Below, piece after piece: positions 1 to 8,389 of a stretch of 64,000 nt of DNA. The DNA is taken from contig NZ_JAFMPQ010000014.1 in the NCBI RefSeq assembly GCF_020667845.1, positions 45,321-109,320 of the forward strand, given 5' to 3'. Both the position numbers and the translations under genes were made by a program. How positions within the stretch are numbered: position 1 is the first letter of the stretch; every line of letters starts with the position of its first letter. The notes below the pieces were generated by a model. It made no database searches. It had not been told where the DNA came from and was given only the letters and a program-made list of their open reading frames with translations. This DNA comes from Cognatishimia sp. F0-27 (GTDB lineage Bacteria > Pseudomonadota > Alphaproteobacteria > Rhodobacterales > Rhodobacteraceae).

Positions 1-729
1 GTTCTGGTTGCTATCGACGCCGATCGACAGGATGTCTTCATCCGCGGCTGTCTGAAGAACGCCGAGGCCCGTACCGCCCGCGGCGGCAAAGATCACGTCC
101 GCGCCCTGGCTGATCTGGGCCTTGGCCAATTCGGAGCCTTTCACCGGGTCGTTCCACGCGGCTGGGGTGGTGCCGGTCATGTTGGCAATCACCTTGGCGT
201 CAGGATTGACGGCCTTGACGCCCTGCGCATAACCGCAGGCAAATTTGCGGATCAGCGGGATGTCCATGCCGCCCACAAAGCCAACCGTGTTCGATTCAGA
301 GGCCTGCGCCGCCATGATGCCGACAAGGTAAGATCCCTGATGTTCCGAGAAGAGGATCGACAGCACGTTGGGATGCTCGCCGGGGTCGACGAAACCGTCA
401 ATGGTCACGAACTTGGTGTCCGGGTAGTCCGCGGCCACGGCGGCAATCGGCGAGGACATGGAGAAGCCGGTGGTCACAACCGGGTTGAAGCCGGCTTCGG
501 CAAAGCGGCGGAGCGCCTGCTCTCGCTGCGCTTCGGATTGAAGCTCGATGTCACGATAGGAGCCGCCGGTTTCTTCGGCCCATTTCTGGGCGCCGTTGAA
601 GGCCGCTTCGTTGAAGGATTTGTCGAACTTTCCGCCCAGATCGTAGATCAGAGCCGGGTCGGCCAGTGCGGCGCCGGCAGACAGCGCCAGCGCAGCGGCA
701 GAGCCGAGAATCTTGGTCATGAAGGTCAT
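1..729 (-). CDS. BMP family ABC transporter substrate-binding protein (3' end outside window)
   Basis: This is a periplasmic solute-binding protein of the Bmp/Med family, which usually delivers nucleosides or similar small solutes to an ABC importer. The gene runs off the left edge; 243 codons are present. A Sec signal peptide is visible (hydrophobic residues about 8-23, expected cleavage after ALA). The mature part opens with the family pattern LIYDLGGKFDKSFNE. I chose the ATG at 729 over the one at 720 because GGGAG lies six bases upstream of it. Any partner permease or ATPase genes would lie left of the window. The family is clear; the substrate is not. Confidence 0.93.
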   Translation of the reverse strand, partial: MTFMTKILGSAAALALSAGAALADPALIYDLGGKFDKSFNEAAFNGAQKWAEETGGSYRDIELQSEAQREQALRRFAEAGFNPVVTTGFSMSSPIAAVAADYPDTKFVTIDGFVDPGEHPNVLSILFSEHQGSYLVGIMAAQASESNTVGFVGGMDIPLIRKFACGYAQGVKAVNPDAKVIANMTGTTPAAWNDPVKGSELAKAQISQGADVIFAAAGGTGLGVLQTAADEDILSIGVDSNQN

Positions 730-844
730 TTGGAACTCCCGTGTTGCGGGGCGGGTCTCATGCCCGCCGCCTTCATTCGATGGCGGCAATTAGGGCTGTT
801 GGCGCCGGGATGGTCAACCGATTCTTGGCCAAATGCCTGTAACG

Positions 845-1258
845 TCAGGGAATGTCGCGCGCCATGACGCACGCATCGGCAGCAGCGGCCCCGGCGCGAC
901 GGTAATACCCTCGGCGAAGCCCTTGGATTTCGAAGCCGTGCCGCCTGTAGAACGCGATGGCCGGGGCGTTATCCTCGGCCACTTCGAGAAAGAGCCGCGT
1001 GCCGCCCCGGCTCTGGGCGAGCGTGAAAAACTGCTTGAGCAGAGACGATGCGACGCCGCGCCGTTGGTGTGCGGGATCGGTGGCCAGTGCAAGGATTTCG
1101 GCCTCGTCGAAAACCACCTGTCCCAGAACGAACCCTGTATCGTTGGACACGAGGATGCTGTGCGGCGCCGCCAGCGTTTCGGCGAACTGCGCACTGCTCC
1201 ACGGTTTCATATGCCGGTAAGCGCGCGCGGCGAGCGCCGCCAACGCGTCAGCAGCCAT
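845..1258 (-). CDS. rimI: Ribosomal-protein-alanine N-acetyltransferase RimI-like (GNAT)
   Basis: A 137-residue GNAT acetyltransferase. The acetyl-CoA loop is visible as the pattern Q/R-R-R-G-V-A (AHQRRGVASSLL) at about residues 66-77, followed by the C-terminal signature EDNAPAIAFYRRHGFE. The family member RimI acetylates the N-terminal alanine of ribosomal protein S18. The start at 1258 overlaps the 3' end of tsaB by 11 bases, and a tsaB-rimI pair is a common bacterial arrangement, which is the main reason for choosing RimI over a generic GNAT. The reading frame stays open upstream but is arginine/proline-rich antisense-like sequence, so I did not extend it. Confidence 0.85.
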   Translation of the reverse strand: MAADALAALAARAYRHMKPWSSAQFAETLAAPHSILVSNDTGFVLGQVVFDEAEILALATDPAHQRRGVASSLLKQFFTLAQSRGGTRLFLEVAEDNAPAIAFYRRHGFEIQGLRRGYYRRAGAAAADACVMARDIP

Positions 1259-1811
1259 CAAGCAGGACCGGGGGAAGCGTGCGGGACGGGGCGGCGTCGG
1301 CCTGCCGAATATAAAGCGGCGCCGGACGCTGATCGGTCGATTTGTGTTGCGCGACGCGCGCGATAGACGCGGCCAGTTGCGCCGGGGCGGGCGGCAGATG
1401 CGCGGCGGTGGCGTCTGCAAGAGGCACAAGACGCGGGGTGTCGCCTGGCGCGCACAGATACGCTTGATCGCGCGGTGCGGGCACCGCGGCGATGGCCTGA
1501 GGGTTGGTGTGATGAATGGCCTCGAAGCTGGAGACGCCGATGGCCGGAATGCCCAGACCCAACGCGAGACCGCGCGCCGCGCTGACGGAAATCCGTATGC
1601 CGGTAAAGTTCCCGGGGCCGATGCCTACGCCAATCCGGGTCAGGTCGCTCCAATCGGCCCCCGCCTCGTGAAGCAGCGCGTCGAGCATCGGAAACAGCCG
1701 TTCCGCCTGCCCGCGGGTCATGTCTTCCGAGGCGGACGCCACCACGGTGCCGTCGCTTCCCAGAAGGGCAGCGGCGCAATACGGGCCGGACGTGTCAAAG
1801 GCGAGGATCAT
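1248..1811 (-). CDS. tsaB: tRNA threonylcarbamoyladenosine biosynthesis protein TsaB
   Basis: TsaB is the non-catalytic partner of TsaD in making the t6A37 modification on tRNAs that read ANN codons. The protein is 187 residues and begins MILAFDTSGPYCAAALL, the usual ASKHA-fold start (LAiDTS). The conserved GxGPGxFTGIRI block appears as IGIGPGNFTGIRIS-like sequence at about residues 63-75. It is somewhat short at the C-terminus compared with enterobacterial TsaB, as is common in alphaproteobacteria. AAGG precedes the ATG. It overlaps rimI by 11 bases, so the two are probably translated together. Confidence 0.93.
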   Translation of the reverse strand: MILAFDTSGPYCAAALLGSDGTVVASASEDMTRGQAERLFPMLDALLHEAGADWSDLTRIGVGIGPGNFTGIRISVSAARGLALGLGIPAIGVSSFEAIHHTNPQAIAAVPAPRDQAYLCAPGDTPRLVPLADATAAHLPPAPAQLAASIARVAQHKSTDQRPAPLYIRQADAAPSRTLPPVLLDGC

Positions 1812-1897
1812 GCGGCCTTATCGCCTGCCCGCCTGATCGGTGCAACCGCGTGTCTCGGCACCGGCGCCTTCGCCAATGCCGGGACATGCATTGAAGG

Positions 1898-2461
1898 TCA
1901 GACCGCGACCGGACGAACCTCTGTCACTTCGGGAATGTAGTGGCGCAGCAAATTCTCGATCCCCATCTTGAGCGTGAGGGTCGAGGACGGGCAGCCCGCG
2001 CAGGCGCCCTGCATATGCAGGTAAACCACGCCACGATCGAAGCCATGGAAGGTGATGTCGCCACCATCCTGCGCCACGGCGGGACGCACGCGGCTATCGA
2101 GCAATTCCTTGATTTGCCCCACAATCTCGCCATCCTCGCCGGTATGCTCGGCATGGCCGCCCGCCTGTGTTGCGCCATCGGCCATCACGGGCTGACCCGA
2201 CTGGAAATGTTCCATGATCGCGCCAAGAACGGCAGGCTTCACATGATCCCAGTCAATGGCATCACCCTTGGTGATCGTGATGAAATCATTGCCAAAGAAC
2301 ACGCCGGTGACGCCCTCGACGTCAAACAGCCTCTGAGCCAGCGGAGATGCCGAGGCGGCGTCTGCGCTCGGGAAATCGGCGGTGCCCATCTCAAGAACGG
2401 TCTGGCCAGGCAGAAACTTCAACGTGGCCGGGTTCGGCGTGGATTCGGTTTGAATGAACAT
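1898..2461 (-). CDS. NifU family Fe-S cluster scaffold protein
   Basis: A 187-residue protein with an N-terminal Nfu_N domain (begins MFIQTESTPNPATLKFLPG) and a C-terminal NifU-like domain carrying the cluster-binding CxxC in the motif GACAGCPSSTLTLK. Proteins of this layout carry and hand over [4Fe-4S] clusters in the cytoplasm. The start at 2461 was chosen because the Nfu_N domain begins at the first residue and AAAGG lies about 10 bases upstream; the 52 upstream in-frame codons are not protein-like. It is on the same strand as tsaB and rimI with an 86-base gap, so read-through transcription is possible. Confidence 0.92.
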   Translation of the reverse strand: MFIQTESTPNPATLKFLPGQTVLEMGTADFPSADAASASPLAQRLFDVEGVTGVFFGNDFITITKGDAIDWDHVKPAVLGAIMEHFQSGQPVMADGATQAGGHAEHTGEDGEIVGQIKELLDSRVRPAVAQDGGDITFHGFDRGVVYLHMQGACAGCPSSTLTLKMGIENLLRHYIPEVTEVRPVAV

Positions 2462-2534
2462 TTCTGGCGCACCTTTCTTTGGGACCCTCAATATATGCGC
2501 TCGCTCGCGCCGCGCGTCAAGGATTGGAATGGTT

Positions 2535-2933
2535 CTAAGTTCTGCTCTCTGCGCCATCGTAGAGCCGTGTCTGCTGCATGGGCGGGCTCTGTCGATTTGG
2601 GATCGACGCCTGTGCAACGGCGATCGACACCAGCCCCCGGACCCTGGCTGTTGTGAAGCCTGCCAGAGCGCGCGCCGCGTCAGACTCGATTGGCCCGCAA
2701 TGGAGAGAGATGGCGATACAGAGGTGTTGCCCCTCGATCGCGCTTGCCGCGATGGGCGTGGTGTCGCTGTCGGCTGGCGGGAACAGGATCTCGAACACGC
2801 CGGAGATCCACAGCACCCCCACCCGGACCGGGACGTCTGGCAGGACGGAGACTGGCCCGGATGCGCAGATCTTCCGCGATTTTGGCCGTGTCGCGCTCGG
2901 AGTATCTCGGCCGATCCCTCGGGTCCTGATCAC
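2535..2933 (-). CDS. Possible hypothetical protein, weakly supported
   Basis: This open frame of 132 codons starts at a GTG ten bases after the universal stress protein stop and ends just before the NifU gene. It resembles no family I know. Parts of it (PVRVGVLWISGVFEILFPP and HLCIAISLHCGPIESDAA) have the hydrophobic alternation of a real protein, but the first 25 residues are rich in R/P/S and there is no convincing ribosome binding site. Another minus-strand frame reads more naturally at the 5' end, so a decayed or frameshifted gene is also possible. I list it because the 482-base gap is long for this region. Confidence 0.22.
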   Translation of the reverse strand: MIRTRGIGRDTPSATRPKSRKICASGPVSVLPDVPVRVGVLWISGVFEILFPPADSDTTPIAASAIEGQHLCIAISLHCGPIESDAARALAGFTTARVRGLVSIAVAQASIPNRQSPPMQQTRLYDGAESRT

Positions 2934-2943
2934 AGGCAGCCGG

Positions 2944-3399
2944 TCAGGTGATCGCCTCGAGCCGTTCCTTCGAGAGATCGCCCGGCACAATGGTAATCGG
3001 GATTGGCAGCGAGCCCGAATTGCGGGTCAGTTGCGTTACCAAAGGTCCGGGACCTTTCTTGTCTGCCGCCGCACCGAGCACAAGCACGCCGATATCCGGA
3101 TCGTCGCGCACCTGCGCGATGATTTCCGGCACGGCATCGCCTTCGCGGATGACCAGTTCGGGATCGACACCCTGCTTGTCGCGCATCCATTTGGCAAAAA
3201 CTTCGAAATGCGCGTGGATGCGTTCGCGGCTTTCCTCACGCATGACCGCGCCCACACCGATCCAGTGATTGAACTCATCTGGCGGGATGACGGAGAGAAT
3301 CGCAACGCCGCCGCCAGTATTGGCGGCACGCATGGCGGCAAACCGCATGGCGTTCAGACATTCCCGGCTGTCATCCAGCACAACGAGAAACTTGCGCAT
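2944..3399 (-). CDS. Universal stress protein, UspA family
   Basis: A 151-residue single-domain Usp protein. The start MRKFLVVLDDSRECLNAMRF gives the first beta strand and nucleotide-contacting Asp. The end (LVLGAAADKKGPGPLV and PIPITIVPGDL) matches the Usp pattern G-x2-G-x9-G-S/T followed by the last strand, although spacing in the phosphate loop (AAADKKGPGP) is looser than in strong ATP binders. GGGGAG lies four bases before the ATG. The protein is cytoplasmic and probably a stress-response or energy-status adaptor; a specific role cannot be read from the sequence. Confidence 0.9.
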   Translation of the reverse strand: MRKFLVVLDDSRECLNAMRFAAMRAANTGGGVAILSVIPPDEFNHWIGVGAVMREESRERIHAHFEVFAKWMRDKQGVDPELVIREGDAVPEIIAQVRDDPDIGVLVLGAAADKKGPGPLVTQLTRNSGSLPIPITIVPGDLSKERLEAIT

Positions 3400-3582
3400 T
3401 CGGCTCCCCTCGACCGCGTTCGGCAGTGGCCTGCCCCCGGTCCGCGATCATGGCGTGATGCGTCCCGCGTGGCAAGCCGCGATGCAGCAAAGACGGGACC
3501 CCCCGATGCGAAACGGATGCAGGCGGAGCGGGGATCCGCATGCGATAAGCGCCGCATACAGGGGATCTGCACTTGGGGTCGA

Positions 3583-4038
3583 TTATCCGGTCAGATCATA
3601 GCGCAACACGGGGAGCGTGCGGCCGGGGATGGAGCCGGAGGGGGCGTCACCAACGCGGCGCGCGCCGAGCCGATGATAGAACGCGGCCGCGTTCGGATCA
3701 GAGACGATGGCGAGCTCGTGTGCCCCGGCGCTTCGCGCGGCTGCGCAGGCCCATTCGAACAAGGCACGGCCATGGCCCTCACCCATCCCGGATGGTGTGA
3801 CGTAAAGCTTTTCGAGGGTCGCGCCCGTGTCGTCGAGGGAGACCCGGACGTAGCCGATGAACTGGCCGGCGTCAGAGATGACAGCGCAAAGATCATTGAG
3901 ATCCGCCTTTTGCACGGTGAGTTCGTCCTTGCAGGCTGCCATGAACGTGGCGGAATAGCCCCAATGCGCCTTGGCGCGCAGACACAGCGCGCTGAGCGCA
4001 GCGCAATCGTCATCGGTTGCGCAGGTCAGGGGGATCAC
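3583..4038 (-). CDS. GNAT family N-acetyltransferase
   Basis: A GNAT acetyltransferase of about 151 residues. The acetyl-CoA binding region is visible as LYVTPSGMGEGHGRALFEWA, and the C-terminal FYHRLGARRVGDAPSG block is typical. The start is uncertain. The frame is open to an ATG at 4080, inside the aminotransferase gene, and offers GTGs at 4059 (GTGA overlap with the upstream stop) and at 4038. I favour 4038 because AAGG lies nine bases upstream and the protein then begins at the usual first beta strand (xIPLTCATDDDC). The substrate is unknown. It is probably translated with the aminotransferase just upstream. Confidence 0.83.
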   Translation of the reverse strand: MIPLTCATDDDCAALSALCLRAKAHWGYSATFMAACKDELTVQKADLNDLCAVISDAGQFIGYVRVSLDDTGATLEKLYVTPSGMGEGHGRALFEWACAAARSAGAHELAIVSDPNAAAFYHRLGARRVGDAPSGSIPGRTLPVLRYDLTG

Positions 4039-4055
4039 CGGACTGCGCCTTGACG

Positions 4056-4916
4056 TCACGAGGATGCGGCCCAGTCCCAATACATTTCGCGGACGCGCCG
4101 CGTTACGGGACCAGCCTGATAGGCGCAGTCCTCGAAGCCGGTCACGGCGGTGACTTTATGCATATTCCCCGAAAGAAACACTTCGTCGGCCTTTTCGAAA
4201 TCGGCAAAGGTGAGAACGGTTTCATGCACCTCCATTCCGTCGGCGCGCATGTTCTTGATGTGGCGGGCGCGGGTGATCCCGGCCAGGAAGGTGCCATTGG
4301 CGATGGGCGTGAAGACGGCCCCGTCGCGCACCATGAAGACATTCGCCGTCGCGCTTTCGGCGACATTGCCCATAGCATCGGCAACGAGCGCATTGCCGAA
4401 GCCGCGCTGGCGCACCTCGGCCAGCATGCGGGCGTTGTTGGGGTAGAGGCACCCCGCCTTGGCATCGACGACGGCGTCTTCGAGAACCGGGCGGCGGAAC
4501 CGGGTTCGGCCAAGCGTGACGGAGGCGGTCTCGGGTGCAAGGGGGATTTCTTCGAGCGAGATGGCGAAGCCGGTTTCGTCCGGGGCCGGCACGATCGCGG
4601 AGGCGTCGCCGTGGATCGCCCAGTACATCGGGCGGATATAGACGGCGGCGTCCTCGGGATAGGCGGCCAGCCCCTCAAGCGCGATCTGCACCATGTCGTC
4701 CGTGGAGACCGTCGGGTTTATCATCAACGCTTTGGCCGAGCGGTTGACGCGGGCGCAATGGGCGTCGAGATCGGGCGCGCGTCCGTGAACCCAGCGCGCG
4801 CCGTCAAAGACCGAACTGCCAAGCCAGGCGCCATGGTCGGCCGCACGCATGATCGGGGTGTCTCCATCATGCCAGGTGCCTTCGAAATAGGTGCGGATAT
4901 TGCGCCCGACGGCCAT
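4056..4916 (-). CDS. Class IV aminotransferase, branched-chain type
   Basis: A PLP-dependent fold-type IV aminotransferase of 286 residues, most like branched-chain amino acid aminotransferases, which interconvert Leu/Ile/Val and their 2-oxo acids. Visible blocks are the N-terminal YFEGTWHDGDTPIMRAADHG, SVFDGARWVHG, the PLP-lysine region VVDAKAGCLYPNNARML and the phosphate-binding ESATANVFMVRDG. The ATG at 4916 has GGGGAG six bases upstream; the 80 further upstream in-frame codons are not protein-like. Class IV also contains D-amino-acid transaminases and aminodeoxychorismate lyase, so the substrate is inferred from overall resemblance. Confidence 0.9.
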   Translation of the reverse strand: MAVGRNIRTYFEGTWHDGDTPIMRAADHGAWLGSSVFDGARWVHGRAPDLDAHCARVNRSAKALMINPTVSTDDMVQIALEGLAAYPEDAAVYIRPMYWAIHGDASAIVPAPDETGFAISLEEIPLAPETASVTLGRTRFRRPVLEDAVVDAKAGCLYPNNARMLAEVRQRGFGNALVADAMGNVAESATANVFMVRDGAVFTPIANGTFLAGITRARHIKNMRADGMEVHETVLTFADFEKADEVFLSGNMHKVTAVTGFEDCAYQAGPVTRRVREMYWDWAASS

Positions 4917-5372
4917 GTGTGTCTCCCCGAATGTCGTCTTTGCGCCGGAGCCTATGCGGGTGAACCGTAGAGGTCCAGAGGCGGTGCGACCGGAACTGCG
5001 TTGATGGTCCCGGCGGCTTGAGCGCAGCGGCGGATCTAAAGGGTTCTGCATGGGGCCGGCCTTTGCCAGCGGGGTCCGGCGTCGGATCATCGGCGTCGGG
5101 CGACCGACGTGGCGCTGATCGCGTCGCGTGTGCGGCGTGGGGGCCAGCCCCCACACCCCCGGGATATTTGTGGCCCAAAGAAACCCGGCGCGCGCATCCG
5201 TCGGGCATCGTGTGAGGGCAATTGCGATACCGAACCGGTTTCCCAGCGTGTCACATGTTGCCGATCGGAAACCGCAAGCGGCGCAAATCGGGTGGATTTG
5301 GTCGGGATTGGGAGGCGCGGCGCGGGAAAGCTTCGTTTAGGCTGTGCAAGCGAAGACAGGGAGGCAATAGCC
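4917..5372. other. Intergenic region between divergent aminotransferase and formate dehydrogenase genes
   Basis: A 456-base divergent gap. It holds one copy of the hairpin-plus-GATATTT repeat (listed separately) and presumably promoters for both genes. I see no convincing small gene, RNA gene or sigma-70 promoter with good -35 and -10 boxes. The frames open across it are extensions of the flanking genes with poor protein character. Confidence 0.5.
5137..5184 (+). repeat. Rhodobacterales-type hairpin intergenic repeat, copy 1
   Basis: A perfect 7-bp stem with a CCAG tetraloop (GTGGGGG-CCAG-CCCCCAC, 5137-5154) is followed by the tail CCCCCGGGATATTTGTGG and CCCAAAGAAA. Copy 2 at 8197-8249 has a different stem but the same CCAG loop and the same tail layout, so the shape is conserved while the arms vary. 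Such elements are common between genes in this order, and I recognise the tail from memory. Whether they act as terminators or as REP-like repeats is not shown here. Confidence 0.6.
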
Positions 5373-8159
5373 ATGAGCGAACGCGTGCGCATCACGCTCG
5401 ACGGAGAGATCGTCGAAGTGGACGCCGGTATGACGCTTTGGGACGTGGCCCACGGGCGGGGTCTGGTGATCCCGCATCTGTGTCACAAACCGGCGCCGGG
5501 CTACCGGCCCGACGGCAATTGCCGTGCCTGTATGGTCGAGATCGAAGGCGAGCGCACGCTTGCGGCGTCCTGCATCCGAGAAGCCGAGGAGGGCATGGTG
5601 GTCCACACGGCGTCGGCGCGAGCGCAATCCGCGCGCAGGATGGTCATGGAGATGCTGGTTGCCGATCAGCCCGAGCGCGAAGCAGCGCATGACCGGTCCG
5701 CCCATCTTTGGGACATGGCTGACGCCCAGGGTGTCACCGAGAGCCGTCTGCCGACGCTGGAGCCGGACCGCATTCCGCTGCTTGATGACAGTCACGTTGC
5801 CATGCGCGTGAACCTCGATGCCTGCATCCAGTGCGGTCTGTGCGTGCGGGCCTGTCGCGAGGTGCAGGTCAATGACGTGATCGGCATGGCGGGGCGGGGG
5901 CATGACGCCTATCCGGTGTTCGATTTTGACGATCCGATGGGGGACAGCAGCTGTGTGGCCTGCGGCGAATGTGTGCAGGCCTGCCCGACGGGCGCGCTGA
6001 TGCCGGCCAGTGTTGTGGATGGCGCGCAAGTTGGTGACAGCAAGGATTTCGACGAAGAGGTCAAGTCGGTCTGCCCGTTCTGTGGCGTGGGCTGCCAGGT
6101 GGCCGTCAAGGTCAAGGATGGCCGTGTCAAACAGGTTGATGGGATCAACGGGCCCGCCAATGAAGGGCGTCTTTGCGTCAAGGGGCGGTTCGGCTTTGAC
6201 TATATCCACCATCCTCACCGTCTGACAAAGCCGCTCATCCGTCGCGACGATGCGCCCGAGAAGGGTTTGAATGTCGACCCGGCGAACCCGTTGACCCATT
6301 TCCGGGAGGCGAGTTGGGATGAAGCGCTGGACCGCGCCGCGCATGGGCTGGCCGATTTGCGCAGCTATTACGGTGGCACATCGGTGGCAGGCTTTGGATC
6401 GGCGAAATGCACCAATGAAGAGGCCTATCTGTTTCAGAAGTTCATCCGGCAGGGCTTTGGCCACAACAACGTCGATCACTGCACGCGGCTGTGTCACGCG
6501 TCATCGGTTGCGGCCCTCATGGAGAATGTCGGATCGGGGGCCGTCACCGCGACCTTCAACGAGATCGAGAACGCGGATCTCGCCATCGTCATCGGGGCCA
6601 ACCCGACCGAAAACCATCCTGTCGCCGCGACCTTCTTCAAGCAGTTTGCCAAGCGCGGCGGCGAGTTGATCGTGATCGACCCGCGCGGCACGGCGATGAA
6701 GCGGCACGCGAGCCATATGCTGCAATTCCGGCCCGGCACGGATGTGGCGTTGCTCAACGCGATCATGAACGTGATCGTGGAAGAAAAGCTCTATGACCGG
6801 CAATATATCGAGGGCTTCACCGAAGGGTTCTTTGAATTCCGGGATCATATCCGTGCCTTTACGCCGGAACGGATGAGCGATCTGTGCGGGATCACGCCCG
6901 AGGAAATCCGCACCGTGGCGCGCAAATATGCCGATGCCAAGGCGGCGATGATCTTCTGGGGCATGGGCATCAGCCAGCATATCCACGGCACGGACAATGC
7001 GCGCTGTCTCATTTCGCTTGCGCTTTTGTGCGGGCATGTGGGCCGGCCGGGCACCGGGCTGCACCCGCTCAGAGGACAGAACAACGTGCAGGGCGCGTCC
7101 GATGCCGGGCTGATCCCGCATGTGATGCCGGATTACCAGAGCGTGACCGATCCGGAGGTGCGTTCGCTCTTCCGGCATATCTGGCGCGGGACGGAGATTT
7201 CGGAGACGCCGGGCCTGACGGTTGTGGAGATCATGGACCGGGTCTATCGCGGCGAGATCAAGGGGATGTATGTGCTGGGCGAGAACCCGGCCATGAGCGA
7301 CCCGGATGTGGACCATGCGCGCAAGGCGCTGGCGCAGCTCGATCATCTTGTGGTGCAGGACATTTTCCTCACCGAGACGGCGATGTTTGCCGATGTGATC
7401 CTGCCCGCCTCGGCCTTCCCGGAGAAATCGGGCACCGTGACCAACACCAACCGGCAGGTGCAGGTGGCGCGCAAGGCGGTGGATGCGCCGGGGGACGCCC
7501 GGGAGGATTGGGCGATCCTCGTGGCGCTGGCCCGACGCATCGGGCTCGACTGGGATTACGACGATCCGCGCGAGGTGTTCGACGAGATGAAGATGTCGAT
7601 GCGCTCGCTGCATCACATCACGTGGAAGCGGCTCGAAGAGCAATCGGCGGTGACCTATCCGACCAGTGGCCCCGATGACCCCGGACGCGCGGTCGTCTTT
7701 GGCGACGGGTTCCCGCGTCGGGCAGGGCGTGCCAAGTTCGCCCCCGCCCGGGTAACGCCGCCGGCGGAACTGCCCGATGAGCGGTTTCCGATGATCCTGA
7801 CCACGGGGCGACAGCTGGAGCATTGGCATACGGGCTCGATGACTCGGCGCGCGACGGTGCTGGATGCGGTGGAGCCGGAAGCGAATTGCTCGATGCATCC
7901 CCGCACGCTGCGTGCGCTGGGCGTGGAGCCGGGTGGGCTTGTGCGGCTTACAACGCGGCGCGGGTCCGTTGAGGTCATGGCCCGTGCGGATCGGGCCGTC
8001 GCCGAAGACATGGTGTTTCTGCCCTTCGCCTATGTGGAAGCTGCGGCCAACATCCTCACCAATCCCGCGCTCGATCCATTCGGAAAGATCCCGGAGTTCA
8101 AATATTCCGCTGTGCGCGTGGAAAAGGTGGCCGTTGCGGACGGGGTGGCCGCCGAATAG
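5373..8159 (+). CDS. fdhF: Formate dehydrogenase alpha subunit, molybdopterin-dependent
   Basis: A 928-residue molybdenum or tungsten bis-MGD enzyme oxidising formate to CO2. Domains in order: an N-terminal [2Fe-2S] ferredoxin-like domain (Cys 37, 50, 53, 67); two [4Fe-4S] ferredoxin motifs (Cys 151/154/157/161 and 194/197/200/204); the catalytic-domain [4Fe-4S] site (Cys 234, 237, 241, 268); and the Mo site DHCTRLCHASS, where Cys374 aligns with the selenocysteine of E. coli FdhF. This is the layout of NAD-linked FdsA subunits. No fdsB, fdsG or fdhD lies beside it, so its electron partner is elsewhere or different. AGGGAGG precedes the ATG. Confidence 0.93.
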   Translation: MSERVRITLDGEIVEVDAGMTLWDVAHGRGLVIPHLCHKPAPGYRPDGNCRACMVEIEGERTLAASCIREAEEGMVVHTASARAQSARRMVMEMLVADQPEREAAHDRSAHLWDMADAQGVTESRLPTLEPDRIPLLDDSHVAMRVNLDACIQCGLCVRACREVQVNDVIGMAGRGHDAYPVFDFDDPMGDSSCVACGECVQACPTGALMPASVVDGAQVGDSKDFDEEVKSVCPFCGVGCQVAVKVKDGRVKQVDGINGPANEGRLCVKGRFGFDYIHHPHRLTKPLIRRDDAPEKGLNVDPANPLTHFREASWDEALDRAAHGLADLRSYYGGTSVAGFGSAKCTNEEAYLFQKFIRQGFGHNNVDHCTRLCHASSVAALMENVGSGAVTATFNEIENADLAIVIGANPTENHPVAATFFKQFAKRGGELIVIDPRGTAMKRHASHMLQFRPGTDVALLNAIMNVIVEEKLYDRQYIEGFTEGFFEFRDHIRAFTPERMSDLCGITPEEIRTVARKYADAKAAMIFWGMGISQHIHGTDNARCLISLALLCGHVGRPGTGLHPLRGQNNVQGASDAGLIPHVMPDYQSVTDPEVRSLFRHIWRGTEISETPGLTVVEIMDRVYRGEIKGMYVLGENPAMSDPDVDHARKALAQLDHLVVQDIFLTETAMFADVILPASAFPEKSGTVTNTNRQVQVARKAVDAPGDAREDWAILVALARRIGLDWDYDDPREVFDEMKMSMRSLHHITWKRLEEQSAVTYPTSGPDDPGRAVVFGDGFPRRAGRAKFAPARVTPPAELPDERFPMILTTGRQLEHWHTGSMTRRATVLDAVEPEANCSMHPRTLRALGVEPGGLVRLTTRRGSVEVMARADRAVAEDMVFLPFAYVEAAANILTNPALDPFGKIPEFKYSAVRVEKVAVADGVAAE

Positions 8160-8196
8160 CTGCGCTTTGCACCGCAGAGCACATGGCGTGGACTGG

Positions 8197-8249
8197 AGCG
8201 AGGGACCAGTCCCTCGCGCTCCCTGAAGTATTTCCGGACAGAAGAAAAC
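8197..8249 (+). repeat. Rhodobacterales-type hairpin intergenic repeat, copy 2
   Basis: The stem AGCGAGGGA pairs with TCCCTCGC(G)CT around a CCAG loop (8197-8220) and is followed by CCCTGAAGTATTTCCGG and ACAGAAGAAA. It lies about 40 bases after the formate dehydrogenase stop, in the same orientation as copy 1. The arms differ completely from copy 1 while the loop and tail are kept, which indicates selection on structure or copying of a structured element. It may serve as the terminator of the formate dehydrogenase gene. Confidence 0.6.
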
Positions 8250-8389
8250 AGCGGTCGAGCGGAATATGCGCGGCGAGGATCGGGAGAGTGCGCGGTTCAG
8301 CGGAATGAATTTGTCCATCCCCGTTGCGCCGCTTGGGGCGGCGCGGTAACCGGGGGCGTCAATGCGTCTTGTCAGAAGGAACCCGCCCC

